Counted from the stretch's first letter, positions 18,076-28,992 are shown. The stretch is 33,034 bases of DNA from Comamonas sp. (GCA_021166775.1 JAJPEQ010000007.1:1-33034); one strand, 5' to 3'. The notes: generated from the sequence alone by a model not told the origin. A program made the numbers and translations.

Positions 18076-18453
18076 ATGAAACTCTTCAGCTTTCCGCAAG
18101 CCATGCTCGAAAAGGCCGTCGCCAGGCGATTGCTCACGCTCGAGCCCGCGCACCGCGCCTGGTTTGTCGAGCGCTGGCAGCAAAAGCCCTACAAGAAGGC
18201 CTTCATCGAGCGCAAGGCCATGCCGCTCGTCACGCTCGTGGCCAAGGGCAAAACCTGGGACGACGCCACCTTCGATGGCACGCTCGCCGAGTGGGACGCG
18301 AGCTTTCACGACGCCGAAGCCGCCGTGCTGCGCCCGCTCGTGGAGGGCGACGGCCTGCTGCAGCTCATGCAAAAGAACCTGCCTGCCGAGCGCGCGCAAA
18401 AGCTGCTGCAGCGCCTGGCGACGCGCCCGGCCAGCGCACCACAAAACAATTAA
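18076..18453 (+). CDS. Small conserved-looking protein of unknown function between carA and carB
   Basis: A 125-residue, mostly helical, basic-plus-acidic cytoplasmic protein without signal peptide or membrane segment. Its N-terminus is FSFPQAMLEKAVARRLLTL, followed by an aromatic/basic patch (RAWFVERWQQKPYKKAFIERK), and it ends in a leucine-rich helix. I do not recognise a domain. It sits 16 bases after carA and 12 before carB, co-directional and with matching codon use, so it is translated with the carbamoyl-phosphate synthase genes. A role in that enzyme's assembly or regulation is only a guess from position. Confidence 0.75.
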   Translation: MKLFSFPQAMLEKAVARRLLTLEPAHRAWFVERWQQKPYKKAFIERKAMPLVTLVAKGKTWDDATFDGTLAEWDASFHDAEAAVLRPLVEGDGLLQLMQKNLPAERAQKLLQRLATRPASAPQNN

Positions 18454-18465
18454 GGCAAGAACACC

Positions 18466-21744
<3,279 letters not shown>

Positions 21745-21764
21745 TACCCCAGCCCTTCACCATC

Positions 21765-21788
21765 AAGGCCACCCTCGGGTGGCCTTTT
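21765..21788 (+). terminator. Rho-independent terminator after carB
   Basis: GGCCACC (21767-21773) pairs with GGTGGCC (21778-21784) around a CTCG loop, flanked by AA and followed by TTTT. It is a textbook hairpin 20 bases after the carB stop. Confidence 0.9.
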
Positions 21789-21856
21789 CCATCTCTGGAA
21801 TCCGCAAAATGTCCCGATCACCTCGCAGGGAGAAGCCGGAACAGGTTTGGCGGCAG

Positions 21857-22210
21857 TCAACCACGCTTGCCGGTTGACCACCCCTTCACGCCGTCTCCGT
21901 GCGTCCGCCGCGCCTCCAGCGCCCGCCACCCCGGCACATGCGCGCTCATCAGCGCCTTGAACACGCGCCCGTGGGTGGCGTAGCGCAGATGCAGCAGTTC
22001 GTGAACGATGACGTAGTCCTGAAACCGCGCGTCCTGATCGAGCAGGTCGCTGGCCAGCGTGACCGTGCCTGCCGACGAGCACGAACCCCATTTGTGGCGC
22101 ATGACCGTGGCGAAGGACACGCCCAGCCGGTCGGCAAGCTGCTCCTGTGTCAGGGCCAGCTTGGCGCGGAGGACGCGAAGGGTGGTGGGCAGATCATTTG
22201 TTTTTGTCAT
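21857..22210 (-). CDS. Fused partial XRE helix-turn-helix and YgjP/M48-like zinc metallopeptidase domain
   Basis: The 117-residue product joins two pieces. Residues 10-36 ([20 protein letters not shown], then VSFATV) are the first helices of an XRE-type DNA-binding domain. From residue 38 ([20 protein letters not shown]) it is the C-terminal half of a YgjP/DUF45-type M48 metallopeptidase. The zinc motif HELLH (His70, Glu71, His74) and likely third ligand His80 are followed by the [11 protein letters not shown] tail. The HTH is cut short and the peptidase lacks its N-terminal half, so it looks like a deletion fusion; it could still be functional or a remnant. An upstream ATG at 22315 would add 35 unlikely residues. 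A TTGACA hexamer lies at 22241-22246 on this strand. Confidence 0.65.
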   Translation of the reverse strand: MTKTNDLPTTLRVLRAKLALTQEQLADRLGVSFATVMRHKWGSCSSAGTVTLASDLLDQDARFQDYVIVHELLHLRYATHGRVFKALMSAHVPGWRALEARRTHGDGVKGWSTGKRG

Positions 22211-22277
22211 GTTTGCCGTGTTTGCGATAAAACATGGCACTGTCAAGCCAAATTTCGCCCTTCCTGGCGCGTGTCGC

Positions 22278-22988
22278 TCAGGCCAGCCAGCTGATCTTGC
22301 CGGTACCCACGTCATGCATCGCGCCGACGATCAGGAGTCGGCCTTCACCCACCTGCCCGGCCAGCACCGGCGCACGCGCCAGTTTCTTGACGGTGTCGTA
22401 CACATTGCGCTCGGCTACGCGCTGCACCAGCGCCTTGTCTTTCGAGCTGGGCACGCCGCGGTATTCCACGCCCGCCAGCGCCGGGCGAATCTGCGCCAGC
22501 AGCCCGGTCAAATGACCAAGCTTGGCATCGTCCACCGCGCCCTTGACCGCGCCGCATTCGCTGTGCCCCAGCACCACGATGAGCTTGGCCCCGGCCAGTT
22601 GCGTGGCGAATTCCAGGCTGCCCAGAATGTCGTCGTTGACGATGTTGCCCGCCACGCGCGCCGCGAAGATGTCGCCGATGCGCTGGTCGAACACCAGTTC
22701 GGGCGGCACGCGGCTGTCGATGCAGCCCACGACGGCGGCAAACGGCGCCTGCCCTGTCGCCGTCTCGCGCACCTGCTGGCGCAGATCGCAGTGAATGGTC
22801 TCCCCCGCCACGAAGCGCGCGTTGCCCTCCTGCAGCCGCTTGAGCGCCGCGTCGGGCGTGACCTGCTCCTGCGTCTGGCGAGTGAAAACGGCACACTCGT
22901 TGCGTGCCAGCGCCGGCGCGGCGAGGGTGCCTGCGGTCACGGCGGCGAAAGCCTGCACCAAGCGGCGGCGATTGAGATTCTGGGCCAT
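22278..22988 (-). CDS. Exported beta-class carbonic anhydrase
   Basis: It interconverts CO2 and bicarbonate with a zinc site. The 236-residue protein begins with a twin-arginine-like signal (NRRRLVQAF, hydrophobic core, AAPALA), so it probably acts in the periplasm, while most beta-class enzymes are cytoplasmic. Zinc ligands and partners are in place: Cys89 with the Asp91-Arg93 dyad ([12 protein letters not shown]), His142 and Cys145 ([13 protein letters not shown]). A GGAGA site precedes the ATG. It lies next to the sulfur-oxidation cluster on the opposite strand, which would fit bicarbonate or CO2 handling during lithoautotrophic growth, though this is inference. Confidence 0.92.
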   Translation of the reverse strand: MAQNLNRRRLVQAFAAVTAGTLAAPALARNECAVFTRQTQEQVTPDAALKRLQEGNARFVAGETIHCDLRQQVRETATGQAPFAAVVGCIDSRVPPELVFDQRIGDIFAARVAGNIVNDDILGSLEFATQLAGAKLIVVLGHSECGAVKGAVDDAKLGHLTGLLAQIRPALAGVEYRGVPSSKDKALVQRVAERNVYDTVKKLARAPVLAGQVGEGRLLIVGAMHDVGTGKISWLA

Positions 22989-23012
22989 TCACGTCTCCTG
23001 CGCCCGATGCGG

Positions 23013-23040
23013 GCAAAGCCGCGAAGCTACAGGGCTTTGC
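23013..23040. promoter_or_regulatory. Inverted repeat in the carbonic anhydrase/DUF2165 divergent gap
   Basis: GCAAAGCC (23013-23020) and GGCTTTGC (23033-23040) form a perfect 8-bp inverted repeat with a 12-base spacer. It is 25 bases upstream of the carbonic anhydrase start and may be an operator or a leader hairpin. No -10/-35 pair was clear in this 107-base gap. Confidence 0.4.
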
Positions 23041-23095
23041 GCCGCGCATCAATGGGGACAAGCGAGTGCACACCAATGCCCCCACGCGGCCTACC

Positions 23096-23605
23096 ATGGC
23101 GCGCATGCTGATGACCCGCTGCGCCAAGGTGGCCGTGACGGCCGCCCTCGCCCTCTTCGCCGCGCTGGTGAGCTTCAACAACCTGACGGACTACGGCTCC
23201 AACTTCGCCTTCGTGCGCCACGTGCTGACCATGGACACGATCTTTCCCGACAGCCAGGCACGCTGGCGCGCGATCGGCACCCCCGCACTGTGGCACGCGG
23301 CCTACGCCCTCATCATCACCCTCGAGGCGCTCACCGCCACGCTGCTTGCCTGGGGCGCACTCGCCATGTGGCGGGCGCGGCGCGCGAGCGCGCAGGCGTT
23401 CGCCCGCGCCAGGCAGTGGGCCATGGCCGGTGCGCTCACGGGTTTCCTGCTCTGGTTCGCCGGCTTCATGGTGATCGGCGGCGAGTGGTTCCTGATGTGG
23501 CAATCGCGCGAATGGAACGGGCAGACGACGGCCTTTCGCCTGCACATCACGCTGCTGGTCCTGATGGTTTTTCTCAACCAGCCGGACGCCGAACTGCCCG
23601 ATTGA
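23096..23605 (+). CDS. DUF2165 family small integral membrane protein
   Basis: The 169-residue protein has four likely membrane segments: near residues 6-26, 62-85, 104-125 and 145-160. The conserved first loop [20 protein letters not shown], followed by an F-P-x-x-x-x-x-W-R-x-I segment, is typical of DUF2165. Function is unknown. The ATG at 23096 ([11 protein letters not shown]) was preferred to a GTG at 23066; 23105 is another option. It stands just upstream of the sulfur-oxidation cluster on the same strand, about 80 bases away, but nothing ties it to that pathway. Confidence 0.75.
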   Translation: MARMLMTRCAKVAVTAALALFAALVSFNNLTDYGSNFAFVRHVLTMDTIFPDSQARWRAIGTPALWHAAYALIITLEALTATLLAWGALAMWRARRASAQAFARARQWAMAGALTGFLLWFAGFMVIGGEWFLMWQSREWNGQTTAFRLHITLLVLMVFLNQPDAELPD

Positions 23606-23649
23606 CAGCGCAACTGCACGCCTGGCCAAAGCCGTTCACAATGCGGCAA

Positions 23650-23661
23650 TCACTTCAGTGA
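23650..23661. promoter_or_regulatory. Palindrome upstream of the sox-associated hydrolase gene
   Basis: TCACT-TC-AGTGA is a small perfect-armed palindrome 24 bases before the chosen start. It lies between GCCGTTCAC and GTGACGGC, which are near-complementary to each other, so a larger operator or hairpin spanning about 23628-23665 is possible. Shared regulator with the soxC operator is not evident. Confidence 0.35.
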
Positions 23662-23685
23662 CGGCTTATGAATACGGAGTTGAAC

Positions 23686-24648
23686 ATGCAGGGCAGCCTC
23701 AATCGACGTGCGCTACTGAGATGGGGATGGGTCGCGGCCGCCGGCGCCGGCCTGGCCAGCCGCGCGCTGGCGGCGCTGCCCGACATGCAGGCGCGCGAGG
23801 CGGCCAGCGGCTGCTGGTACGTGCAGGGTCTGTCGGAGATGGGGTCATCGGCCAACCAGAACTTCATCTCCAACGCCGGTTTCATCGTCACCAGCACCAG
23901 CGTCGTCGTCGTCGATGCACTGGGCTCGCCGGCACTGGCCGAGCGTTTCGTGGCAGAGATCCGCAAGGTCACGCCCAAGCCGATCACGCACCTCATCCTC
24001 ACGCACTACCACGCTGACCACATCTACGGCCTGCAGGTCTTCAAGGCCCTGGGGGCCCGCATCATCGCGCAGCAGCTCGGGCGCGAGTACCTCAATTCGG
24101 AGACCGCGCGGCTGCGGCTGCAGGCCTCGCGCACCGATCTGGCGCCCTGGATCGACGAGAACACCCACCTCGTGCCCGCCGACGAATGGATCAACGGGCC
24201 GACCACGCTCACCGTGGGCGACACGCAGATTCAGCTCATCCCCGTCGGCCCGGCGCATACGCAGGACGACGTGGTCATCTGGCTACCGGGGCGCAAGGTG
24301 CTGTACTCGGGCGACCTGGTCTTTCGCGGCCGCATCCCCTACGTGGGCGACGCCGACAGCGGGCACTGGATCAAGGCACTCGACGACCTGCTCCAGCTCG
24401 ACGTCAAGGCGGTGATTCCCGGCCACGGGGCGATTTCGCTCGATGCGCGCAAGGACATGCAGTTCACGCGCGACTACCTCGCCTATCTGCGCAAGGCCAT
24501 GGGCCAGGCGGCCGAGGACATGACGCCGTTCGACGAGGCCTACAAGGCGACGGACTGGAGCCCGTACCAGCACATGCCGCTCTTCGATGCCGCCAACCGC
24601 ATGAACGCCTACAACACCTACATCCTCATGGAGCACCAGGCCAAATGA
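23686..24648 (+). CDS. Exported metallo-beta-lactamase-fold hydrolase, sox-associated (SoxH-like)
   Basis: The 320-residue protein has a twin-arginine signal (NRRALLRWGWVAAAGAGLA, ending SRALA) and a metallo-beta-lactamase fold. The dinuclear metal motif is LTHYHADHIYG (His107, His109, Asp111, His112 from this start); GPAHTQDD and YSGDLVF supply later ligands, and PGHGA the last one. Such hydrolases often accompany sox genes (SoxH in Paracoccus); their substrate is uncertain, perhaps a thiol or persulfide. An ATG at 23668 would add six residues, but GGAG at 23676-23679 is correctly spaced for 23686. It overlaps the next gene by four bases. Confidence 0.85.
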   Translation: MQGSLNRRALLRWGWVAAAGAGLASRALAALPDMQAREAASGCWYVQGLSEMGSSANQNFISNAGFIVTSTSVVVVDALGSPALAERFVAEIRKVTPKPITHLILTHYHADHIYGLQVFKALGARIIAQQLGREYLNSETARLRLQASRTDLAPWIDENTHLVPADEWINGPTTLTVGDTQIQLIPVGPAHTQDDVVIWLPGRKVLYSGDLVFRGRIPYVGDADSGHWIKALDDLLQLDVKAVIPGHGAISLDARKDMQFTRDYLAYLRKAMGQAAEDMTPFDEAYKATDWSPYQHMPLFDAANRMNAYNTYILMEHQAK

Positions 24649-25133
24649 CGCAAGATCGCGCGCCCGCACGGCCTGACCGGCGCCACGCGCTGGCGGTGCT
24701 CGGTGCGCTCGCCTGGGCGGCGCGGGGCGCGCGCGCGGCGCAGCGCACCCTGCCCGTCTCCAGCGCCCTGCCGCAGGAGCTGGCGGCAGCGCTGGCGCAG
24801 CACCAGCCGCTGGTGGTCATGGTGAGCCTGCACGGTTGCCCGTTCTGCGCCGTGGTGCGCAACAACTACCTCGCACCCATGCACGAACGCGAGGGCCTGC
24901 CGGTGGTGCAGGTCAACATGCTCGATCCGCGCGCCACCGTGGCGCTCTCGGGCGAGCCCACCACGCACGAGGCGCTGGTGCGCGCCTGGGGCATAGCGAT
25001 CGCTCCCACGGTGCTGTTTTTCGGCCAGGGCGGCCAGGAGGTGGCGCCGCGCCTGGCCGGCGGCCCCAACGACTTCTATTCGGCCATGCTCGATACCCGA
25101 CTGGAAAAGGCGCGCGAAGCCATATCCAAATGA
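24645..25133 (+). CDS. Exported thioredoxin-like protein (SoxW/SoxS-type)
   Basis: The 162-residue protein has an N-terminal export signal (DRRHALAVLGALAWAA, cleavage near ARAAQ) and a thioredoxin-fold domain with the redox motif Cys65-Pro-Phe-Cys68 (MVSLHGCPFCAVVRNNYL) and the cis-Pro loop GIAIAPTVLFF. In sox systems such periplasmic thioredoxins keep the SoxY cysteine reduced and the pathway active. The ATG lies in an ATGA overlap with the hydrolase stop, so the two are translationally coupled. The choice between SoxW and SoxS cannot be made by eye. Confidence 0.83.
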   Translation: MTQDRAPARPDRRHALAVLGALAWAARGARAAQRTLPVSSALPQELAAALAQHQPLVVMVSLHGCPFCAVVRNNYLAPMHEREGLPVVQVNMLDPRATVALSGEPTTHEALVRAWGIAIAPTVLFFGQGGQEVAPRLAGGPNDFYSAMLDTRLEKAREAISK

Positions 25134-25207
25134 AATGTGGCTCCAGTGCCCGCCCATGGGTCGGTGAAAGCTGCACATTCCATAGTCAACCCGCTCAAGG
25201 AGACCTC

Positions 25208-25540
25208 ATGCCACACGCTCCCTACCGCCCCATGGTTCTCGCGGCCGCGCTGCTGCTCGTCGGCGCAGCAAGCGCCCAGACCCCCGACGCCTTCAAGGGC
25301 GCCAATCCGTCCGAAGGCCACAGACTCATGAACGACCGCCAGTGCGATGCCTGCCATGCACAGAAATGGGGTCGCGACGGCAAGGACGTCTATCGGCCAG
25401 GCCAGAACATCACCACGATCAAGCAGCTGCGCAAGAAGGTGAACCAGTGCAACACGGGCCTGAACCTGAACCTGTTTCCCGAAGAAGAGACCGACATCGC
25501 CGCCTGGCTCAACGAGTCCTACTACCACTTCAAGCATTAG
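25208..25540 (+). CDS. Small exported c-type cytochrome, possibly SHP-like
   Basis: This 110-residue cytochrome starts with a Sec signal (MVLAAALLLVGAASAQ) and has one haem site, Cys46-Asp-Ala-Cys49-His50, preceded by EGHRLMNDRQ. No Met occurs after the haem motif, so usual His/Met ligation is not possible. The block VNQCNTGLNLNLFPEEETDI (Cys81-Asn82), followed by AAWL, recalls sphaeroides haem protein SHP, in which an Asn beside a Cys is the distal ligand of a high-spin haem. AAGGAG precedes the ATG. It lies between the thioredoxin gene and soxC, so it may serve as an electron acceptor or small-molecule binding protein in thiosulfate oxidation; this is inference. Confidence 0.75.
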   Translation: MPHAPYRPMVLAAALLLVGAASAQTPDAFKGANPSEGHRLMNDRQCDACHAQKWGRDGKDVYRPGQNITTIKQLRKKVNQCNTGLNLNLFPEEETDIAAWLNESYYHFKH

Positions 25541-25589
25541 GCAAGCGCGCGGATCAAGTCGCGGCGCGTTCAAGGGTAAGCCCTAGGCG

Positions 25590-25634
25590 TGAACGTTGAT
25601 GAACTCTGTTTAAATAAGCGTTCACGAATGTTCC
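25590..25634. promoter_or_regulatory. Symmetric four-half-site operator candidate upstream of soxC
   Basis: GAAC at 25591 and 25601 and GTTC at 25620 and 25630 form an exact dyad centred on 25612. Each side is a direct repeat with 10-base (one helical turn) phasing. The two 15-base units (25590-25604 and the reverse complement of 25620-25634) agree at 11 of 15 positions. The centre covers TTTAAATA (25609-25616), a possible -10 region, 10 bases ahead of soxC. This is the only strongly patterned site in the 104-base gap. Confidence 0.5.
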
Positions 25635-25644
25635 ACGTACAGCC

Positions 25645-27024
25645 ATGACAGACATACAGGCCCAAGCGGCACCCGCCAGCATGGCACGAGGTCTGGTGCG
25701 CAAGGCACCAGAGAATTTCCTGGACAGGGCAGACATTCACGCCATCCAGTCTCAGGGCGCAGGCGGCCGCCGCGCCTTCATCCGCGGCGCCTTCGCGGCC
25801 GCGCTGGCCGGCGGCGCGGCGACGCGGGCTGCGGCGCAGGCGGGCGACGCGGGCGACGGTGACCCCGCCATCCTCAAGCTGCCCCGGCACAGCACGAGTC
25901 TGGGCCAGCCTGTGGCGGCCCACCCCTACGGCCAGCCCTCGAAATACGAAGGCAACGTGCAGCGCCGCCAAAGTCCGGGCCTGACGCAGACCAACCAGGC
26001 CTCGGTCTCGTTCGCGCCGATCCAGTCGCTCTTCGGCATCGTCACGCCCAACGGCCTGCACTTCGAGCGTCACCACCAGGGCTGGTGGGACATCGACCCA
26101 CAGCAGCACCGCTTCATGATCAACGGCCTGGTGAAGACCCCCAAGGTTTTCACCATGGACGACCTGATGCGCCTGCCCAGCGTCTCGCGCTTTCACTTCA
26201 TCGAGTGCGGCGCCAACACCGGCATGAACTGGGGCAACGTCGCCGTGCCCACGGTGCAGTACACGCACGGCATGCTCTCGTGCTGCGAATACACGGGCGT
26301 GCCCCTCATCACGCTGCTGGAGATGGCGGGCGCCGACCTGAAAAATGGCAAGTTCATCCTCGCCGAGGGCGCGGACGGCTCGTCCATGACGCGCACCATC
26401 CCGATGGAGCTGGTCAGGAGCAGCGAAGTGCTCGTCGCCTGGGGCCAGAACGGCGAGATGCTGCGCCCCGAAAACGGCTACCCGCTGCGCCTCGTTGTGC
26501 CGGGCGTGCAGGGCGTGAGCTGGGTCAAATACCTGCGCCGCGTGGAGCTGGGCGACATGCCCTGGGCCACCAAGGACGAGGCAGTGCACTACATCGATCT
26601 CATGCCCGATGGCCAGCACCGCCAGTACACCAGCATCCAGGAATGCAAGAGCGTGATCAGCACGCCCTCGGGTGGTCAGGTGCTGCTCGCCTCGGGCTTT
26701 TACAACATCACGGGGCTGGCGTGGTCCGGGCGCGGCAAGGTCAAGCGTGTGGACGTTTCGGTCGATGGCGGTCGCAACTGGCGCACCGCACGGCTGGAAA
26801 ACCCCGTCCTCAGTAAGTGCCTCACACGCTTCAACATCGACTGGGTGTGGAACGGCAAGAGCGCCATCGTGCAAAGCCGCGCCATGGACGAAACAGGCTA
26901 CGTGCAGCCCACCTACAGGCAGCTGCGCGAGGTGCGCGGCTCGCGCTCCATCTATCACAACAACGCGGTTCAGTCGTGGCTGGTGCAGGAAAACGGCGAG
27001 GTGAAACATGTCCAGCTTGCGTAA
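25645..27024 (+). CDS. soxC: Sulfane dehydrogenase subunit SoxC (molybdopterin)
   Basis: This periplasmic molybdenum subunit of SoxCD oxidises the SoxY-bound sulfane sulfur by six electrons. At 459 residues it has a long pre-sequence with a twin-arginine signal (GGRRAFIRGAFAAALAGG), then the sulfite-oxidase fold with Mo ligand Cys188 in FHFIECGANTGMNWGN. The C-terminal Mo-co dimerisation domain follows (GLAWSGRGKVKRVDVSVDGG and MDETGYVQPT). The stop overlaps the soxD start by 17 bases. Upstream lies a symmetric operator candidate; no good Shine-Dalgarno is seen. Its presence predicts complete oxidation of thiosulfate to sulfate without sulfur globules. Confidence 0.96.
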   Translation: MTDIQAQAAPASMARGLVRKAPENFLDRADIHAIQSQGAGGRRAFIRGAFAAALAGGAATRAAAQAGDAGDGDPAILKLPRHSTSLGQPVAAHPYGQPSKYEGNVQRRQSPGLTQTNQASVSFAPIQSLFGIVTPNGLHFERHHQGWWDIDPQQHRFMINGLVKTPKVFTMDDLMRLPSVSRFHFIECGANTGMNWGNVAVPTVQYTHGMLSCCEYTGVPLITLLEMAGADLKNGKFILAEGADGSSMTRTIPMELVRSSEVLVAWGQNGEMLRPENGYPLRLVVPGVQGVSWVKYLRRVELGDMPWATKDEAVHYIDLMPDGQHRQYTSIQECKSVISTPSGGQVLLASGFYNITGLAWSGRGKVKRVDVSVDGGRNWRTARLENPVLSKCLTRFNIDWVWNGKSAIVQSRAMDETGYVQPTYRQLREVRGSRSIYHNNAVQSWLVQENGEVKHVQLA

Positions 27025-28081
27025 GGCCCTCGCCCTGGGCGTGATGGCCGTCACCATCGGCCTGCCTGCCTGGTCGCAGGGCAAATTCCCCAACGTCGGG
27101 CGCGACGCCACGCCCAGGGAAGTGGCGGCGTGGGACATCGACGTGCGCCCCGATTTCAAAGGCCTGCCCGCGGGCAGCGGCTCGGTGGACGACGGGCAAG
27201 ACCTGTGGGAGGCCCGCTGCGCCACCTGCCACGGCATCTTCGGCGAATCCAATGCGGTGTTCAACCCGCTCGTGGGCGGCACCACGGCCGACGACATCAA
27301 GAGCGGCCACGTCGCCAACCTCAAGCGCCCGGACTACCCCGGCCGTACCACGCTCATGAAGGTGCCCACGATCTCGACCCTCTGGGATTACATCCACCGC
27401 GCGATGCCCTGGGACAACCCCAAGTCGCTCTCGGCCGACAACGTCTACGCGCTCACCGCCTACCTGCTCAACCTGGCCGACATCGTGCCCGCCGGCTTCA
27501 CGCTCTCGGACAAGAACATCGCCGAAGTGCAGCAAAAGCTCCCGAACCGCAACGGCATGACCACCCGGCACGCCCTGTGGCCCGGCAACGAGTTCGGCAG
27601 CGGCAAGCTCAAACCCGACACGCACGCCACGGCCTGCATGAAGGACTGCGGCCCGGCACCCACCATCACCTCCGAGCTGCCCGAGCACGCGCGCAACGTC
27701 TGGGGCAACCTGCGCGAGCAAAACCGCACCGTGGGTCCGCAGCGCGGCGCAGACACCTCCCAACCGGAAGGCAAGCTGGGCGATGCCGCCGGTCCCGTCA
27801 AGGTGGTGGGTCCGGCGGGCAGCGACAGCCCCCACGCCAGGGCCATCGCCCTCACGCAAGAGCTCGGCTGCACCGGCTGCCACAACATGCAAGGCAAGCT
27901 CGTCGGCCCATCATTTGCCGACGTGGCCCAAAAGTACCCGGGCAAGAGCGAATACCTCGAAGGCAAGATCCGCTCCGGCGGCTCGGGCATCTGGGGTGAA
28001 ACGCCGATGCCGCCGCAAGACGCGCCCGCCGCCGACCTCAAGCTCATTGCCGAGTGGCTGGCTGCAGGCGCCGGCAAATGA
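27008..28081 (+). CDS. soxD: Sulfane dehydrogenase subunit SoxD (dihaem cytochrome c)
   Basis: This is the dihaem electron-transfer partner of SoxC in the periplasm. The 357 residues include a Sec signal (ALALGVMAVTIGLPAWS), a first cytochrome domain with Cys71-Ala-Thr-Cys74-His75 (ARCATCHGIFGES), and a second, C-terminal domain with Cys288-Thr-Gly-Cys291-His292 (ELGCTGCHNMQGKLVGPSF) ending in a GETPMPPQ Met loop. It overlaps soxC by 17 bases and is followed by an AT-rich gap before soxY. Confidence 0.95.
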   Translation: MSSLRKALALGVMAVTIGLPAWSQGKFPNVGRDATPREVAAWDIDVRPDFKGLPAGSGSVDDGQDLWEARCATCHGIFGESNAVFNPLVGGTTADDIKSGHVANLKRPDYPGRTTLMKVPTISTLWDYIHRAMPWDNPKSLSADNVYALTAYLLNLADIVPAGFTLSDKNIAEVQQKLPNRNGMTTRHALWPGNEFGSGKLKPDTHATACMKDCGPAPTITSELPEHARNVWGNLREQNRTVGPQRGADTSQPEGKLGDAAGPVKVVGPAGSDSPHARAIALTQELGCTGCHNMQGKLVGPSFADVAQKYPGKSEYLEGKIRSGGSGIWGETPMPPQDAPAADLKLIAEWLAAGAGK

Positions 28082-28098
28082 AGGCAGAATCGATCCGA

Positions 28099-28151
28099 CT
28101 TATTTATATATTTCCATATCTTTTGGTCCAAGCCTTAATATCGAATTACTT
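28099..28151 (+). promoter_or_regulatory. AT-rich segment between soxD and soxY, possible internal promoter
   Basis: About 50 bases with strikingly low GC (TTATTTATATATTTCCATAT and the following TTTTGG...TTAATATCGAATTA) interrupt a very GC-rich operon. Several -10-like hexamers (TATATT at 28106, TAATAT at 28136) are present but no convincing -35 pair. It could give a separate soxYZ transcript or be an RNase E-type processing site. A strong AAGGAGA ribosome site for soxY follows. Confidence 0.4.
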
Positions 28152-28167
28152 GAAGGAGAAGACAACG

Positions 28168-28626
28168 ATGCAAACCCGCAGGCAAACCCTGAAGCAGAGC
28201 GCCGCAGCCGCCGCTCTCGTGGCTGGCGCCAGCCTTCTGCCACAGCACGCATTCGCGTTCAACAAGGCCGCGTTCGAAGCCAAGGGCATTCATGACGCGC
28301 TGAAGGGCCTGGGTGTGAACGGCGACCCGGTCGCAAGCAGCGACGTGACGCTGACCGCGCCCGACATTGCCGAAAACGGCGCCGTCGTGCCGTTCGCGCT
28401 CTCCACCAAGCTGCCCGACGTCAAGGAGCTGGTGCTGCTGGTCGAGAAGAACCCGAACGCGCTGGTCAGCGTGTTCCAGGTCACGCCCGAGGTCGAACCC
28501 AACTTCGCCACGCGCAGCAAGATGGGCGAAACCTCCGACGTCTACGCCGTGGCGATCACCAAGGACGGCAAGGCCTTGTTCGCCAAGAAGGAAGTCAAGG
28601 TCACCCTCGGCGGCTGCGGCGGCTGA
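28168..28626 (+). CDS. soxY: Thiosulfate-oxidation carrier protein SoxY
   Basis: SoxY carries pathway intermediates on the cysteine of its flexible C-terminal arm. The 152-residue product begins with a twin-arginine signal (TRRQTLKQSAAAAALVAG) and ends in the hallmark GGCGG with Cys150 third from the end. An Ig-like fold lies between. The frame is open upstream to 28054, but the ATG at 28168 has GAAGGAGA at 28152-28159 and gives the correct signal peptide. It is paired with soxZ 54 bases downstream. Confidence 0.96.
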   Translation: MQTRRQTLKQSAAAAALVAGASLLPQHAFAFNKAAFEAKGIHDALKGLGVNGDPVASSDVTLTAPDIAENGAVVPFALSTKLPDVKELVLLVEKNPNALVSVFQVTPEVEPNFATRSKMGETSDVYAVAITKDGKALFAKKEVKVTLGGCGG

Positions 28627-28680
28627 TGGCGCGGCGCCACCGCCAGAACGTTTCAACACCATCGATTGAGGAGCAATACC

Positions 28681-28992
28681 ATGGGTGATCCGATGCGAAT
28701 CCGCGCGCAGGCCAAGGACGGCAACGTCCTGGTGCGCGTCTTGATGAGCCATGAAATGGAGTCCGGCCAACGCAAGGACTCTTCGGGCAACAAAATCCCC
28801 GCCTGGTGGATCCAGGAAGTGACCGCCAAGCTCAACGACAAGCAGGTCTTCTCCTGCGAATGGGGCCCGGCCGTCTCCAAGAACCCCTTCCTGCAATTCA
28901 CCATCAAGGGCGGCAAGGCGGGCGACAAGGTCAGCGTGAGCTGGAAGGACAGCAAGGGCGACACGCGCACCGACGAAGCCACGGTGTCCTGA
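28681..28992 (+). CDS. soxZ: Thiosulfate-oxidation complex protein SoxZ
   Basis: SoxZ is the non-cysteine partner that forms the SoxYZ heterodimer; it has no signal peptide and is exported with SoxY by Tat. The 103-residue sequence shows the family blocks MRIRAQAKDGNVLVRVLMSH, ARKLN-type IQEVTAKLNDKQVFSCEWGP, and KAGDKVSVSWKDSKG. The ATG at 28681 has GAGGAG eight bases upstream; an ATG-type start at 28666 has none. An intrinsic terminator follows 20 bases after the stop. Confidence 0.95.
   Translation: MGDPMRIRAQAKDGNVLVRVLMSHEMESGQRKDSSGNKIPAWWIQEVTAKLNDKQVFSCEWGPAVSKNPFLQFTIKGGKAGDKVSVSWKDSKGDTRTDEATVS

Noticed and set aside
23013-23040. The inverted repeat near the carbonic anhydrase as a terminator
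   Set aside because: It is upstream of both divergent genes and has no T-run, so termination makes no sense; kept only as a possible operator.
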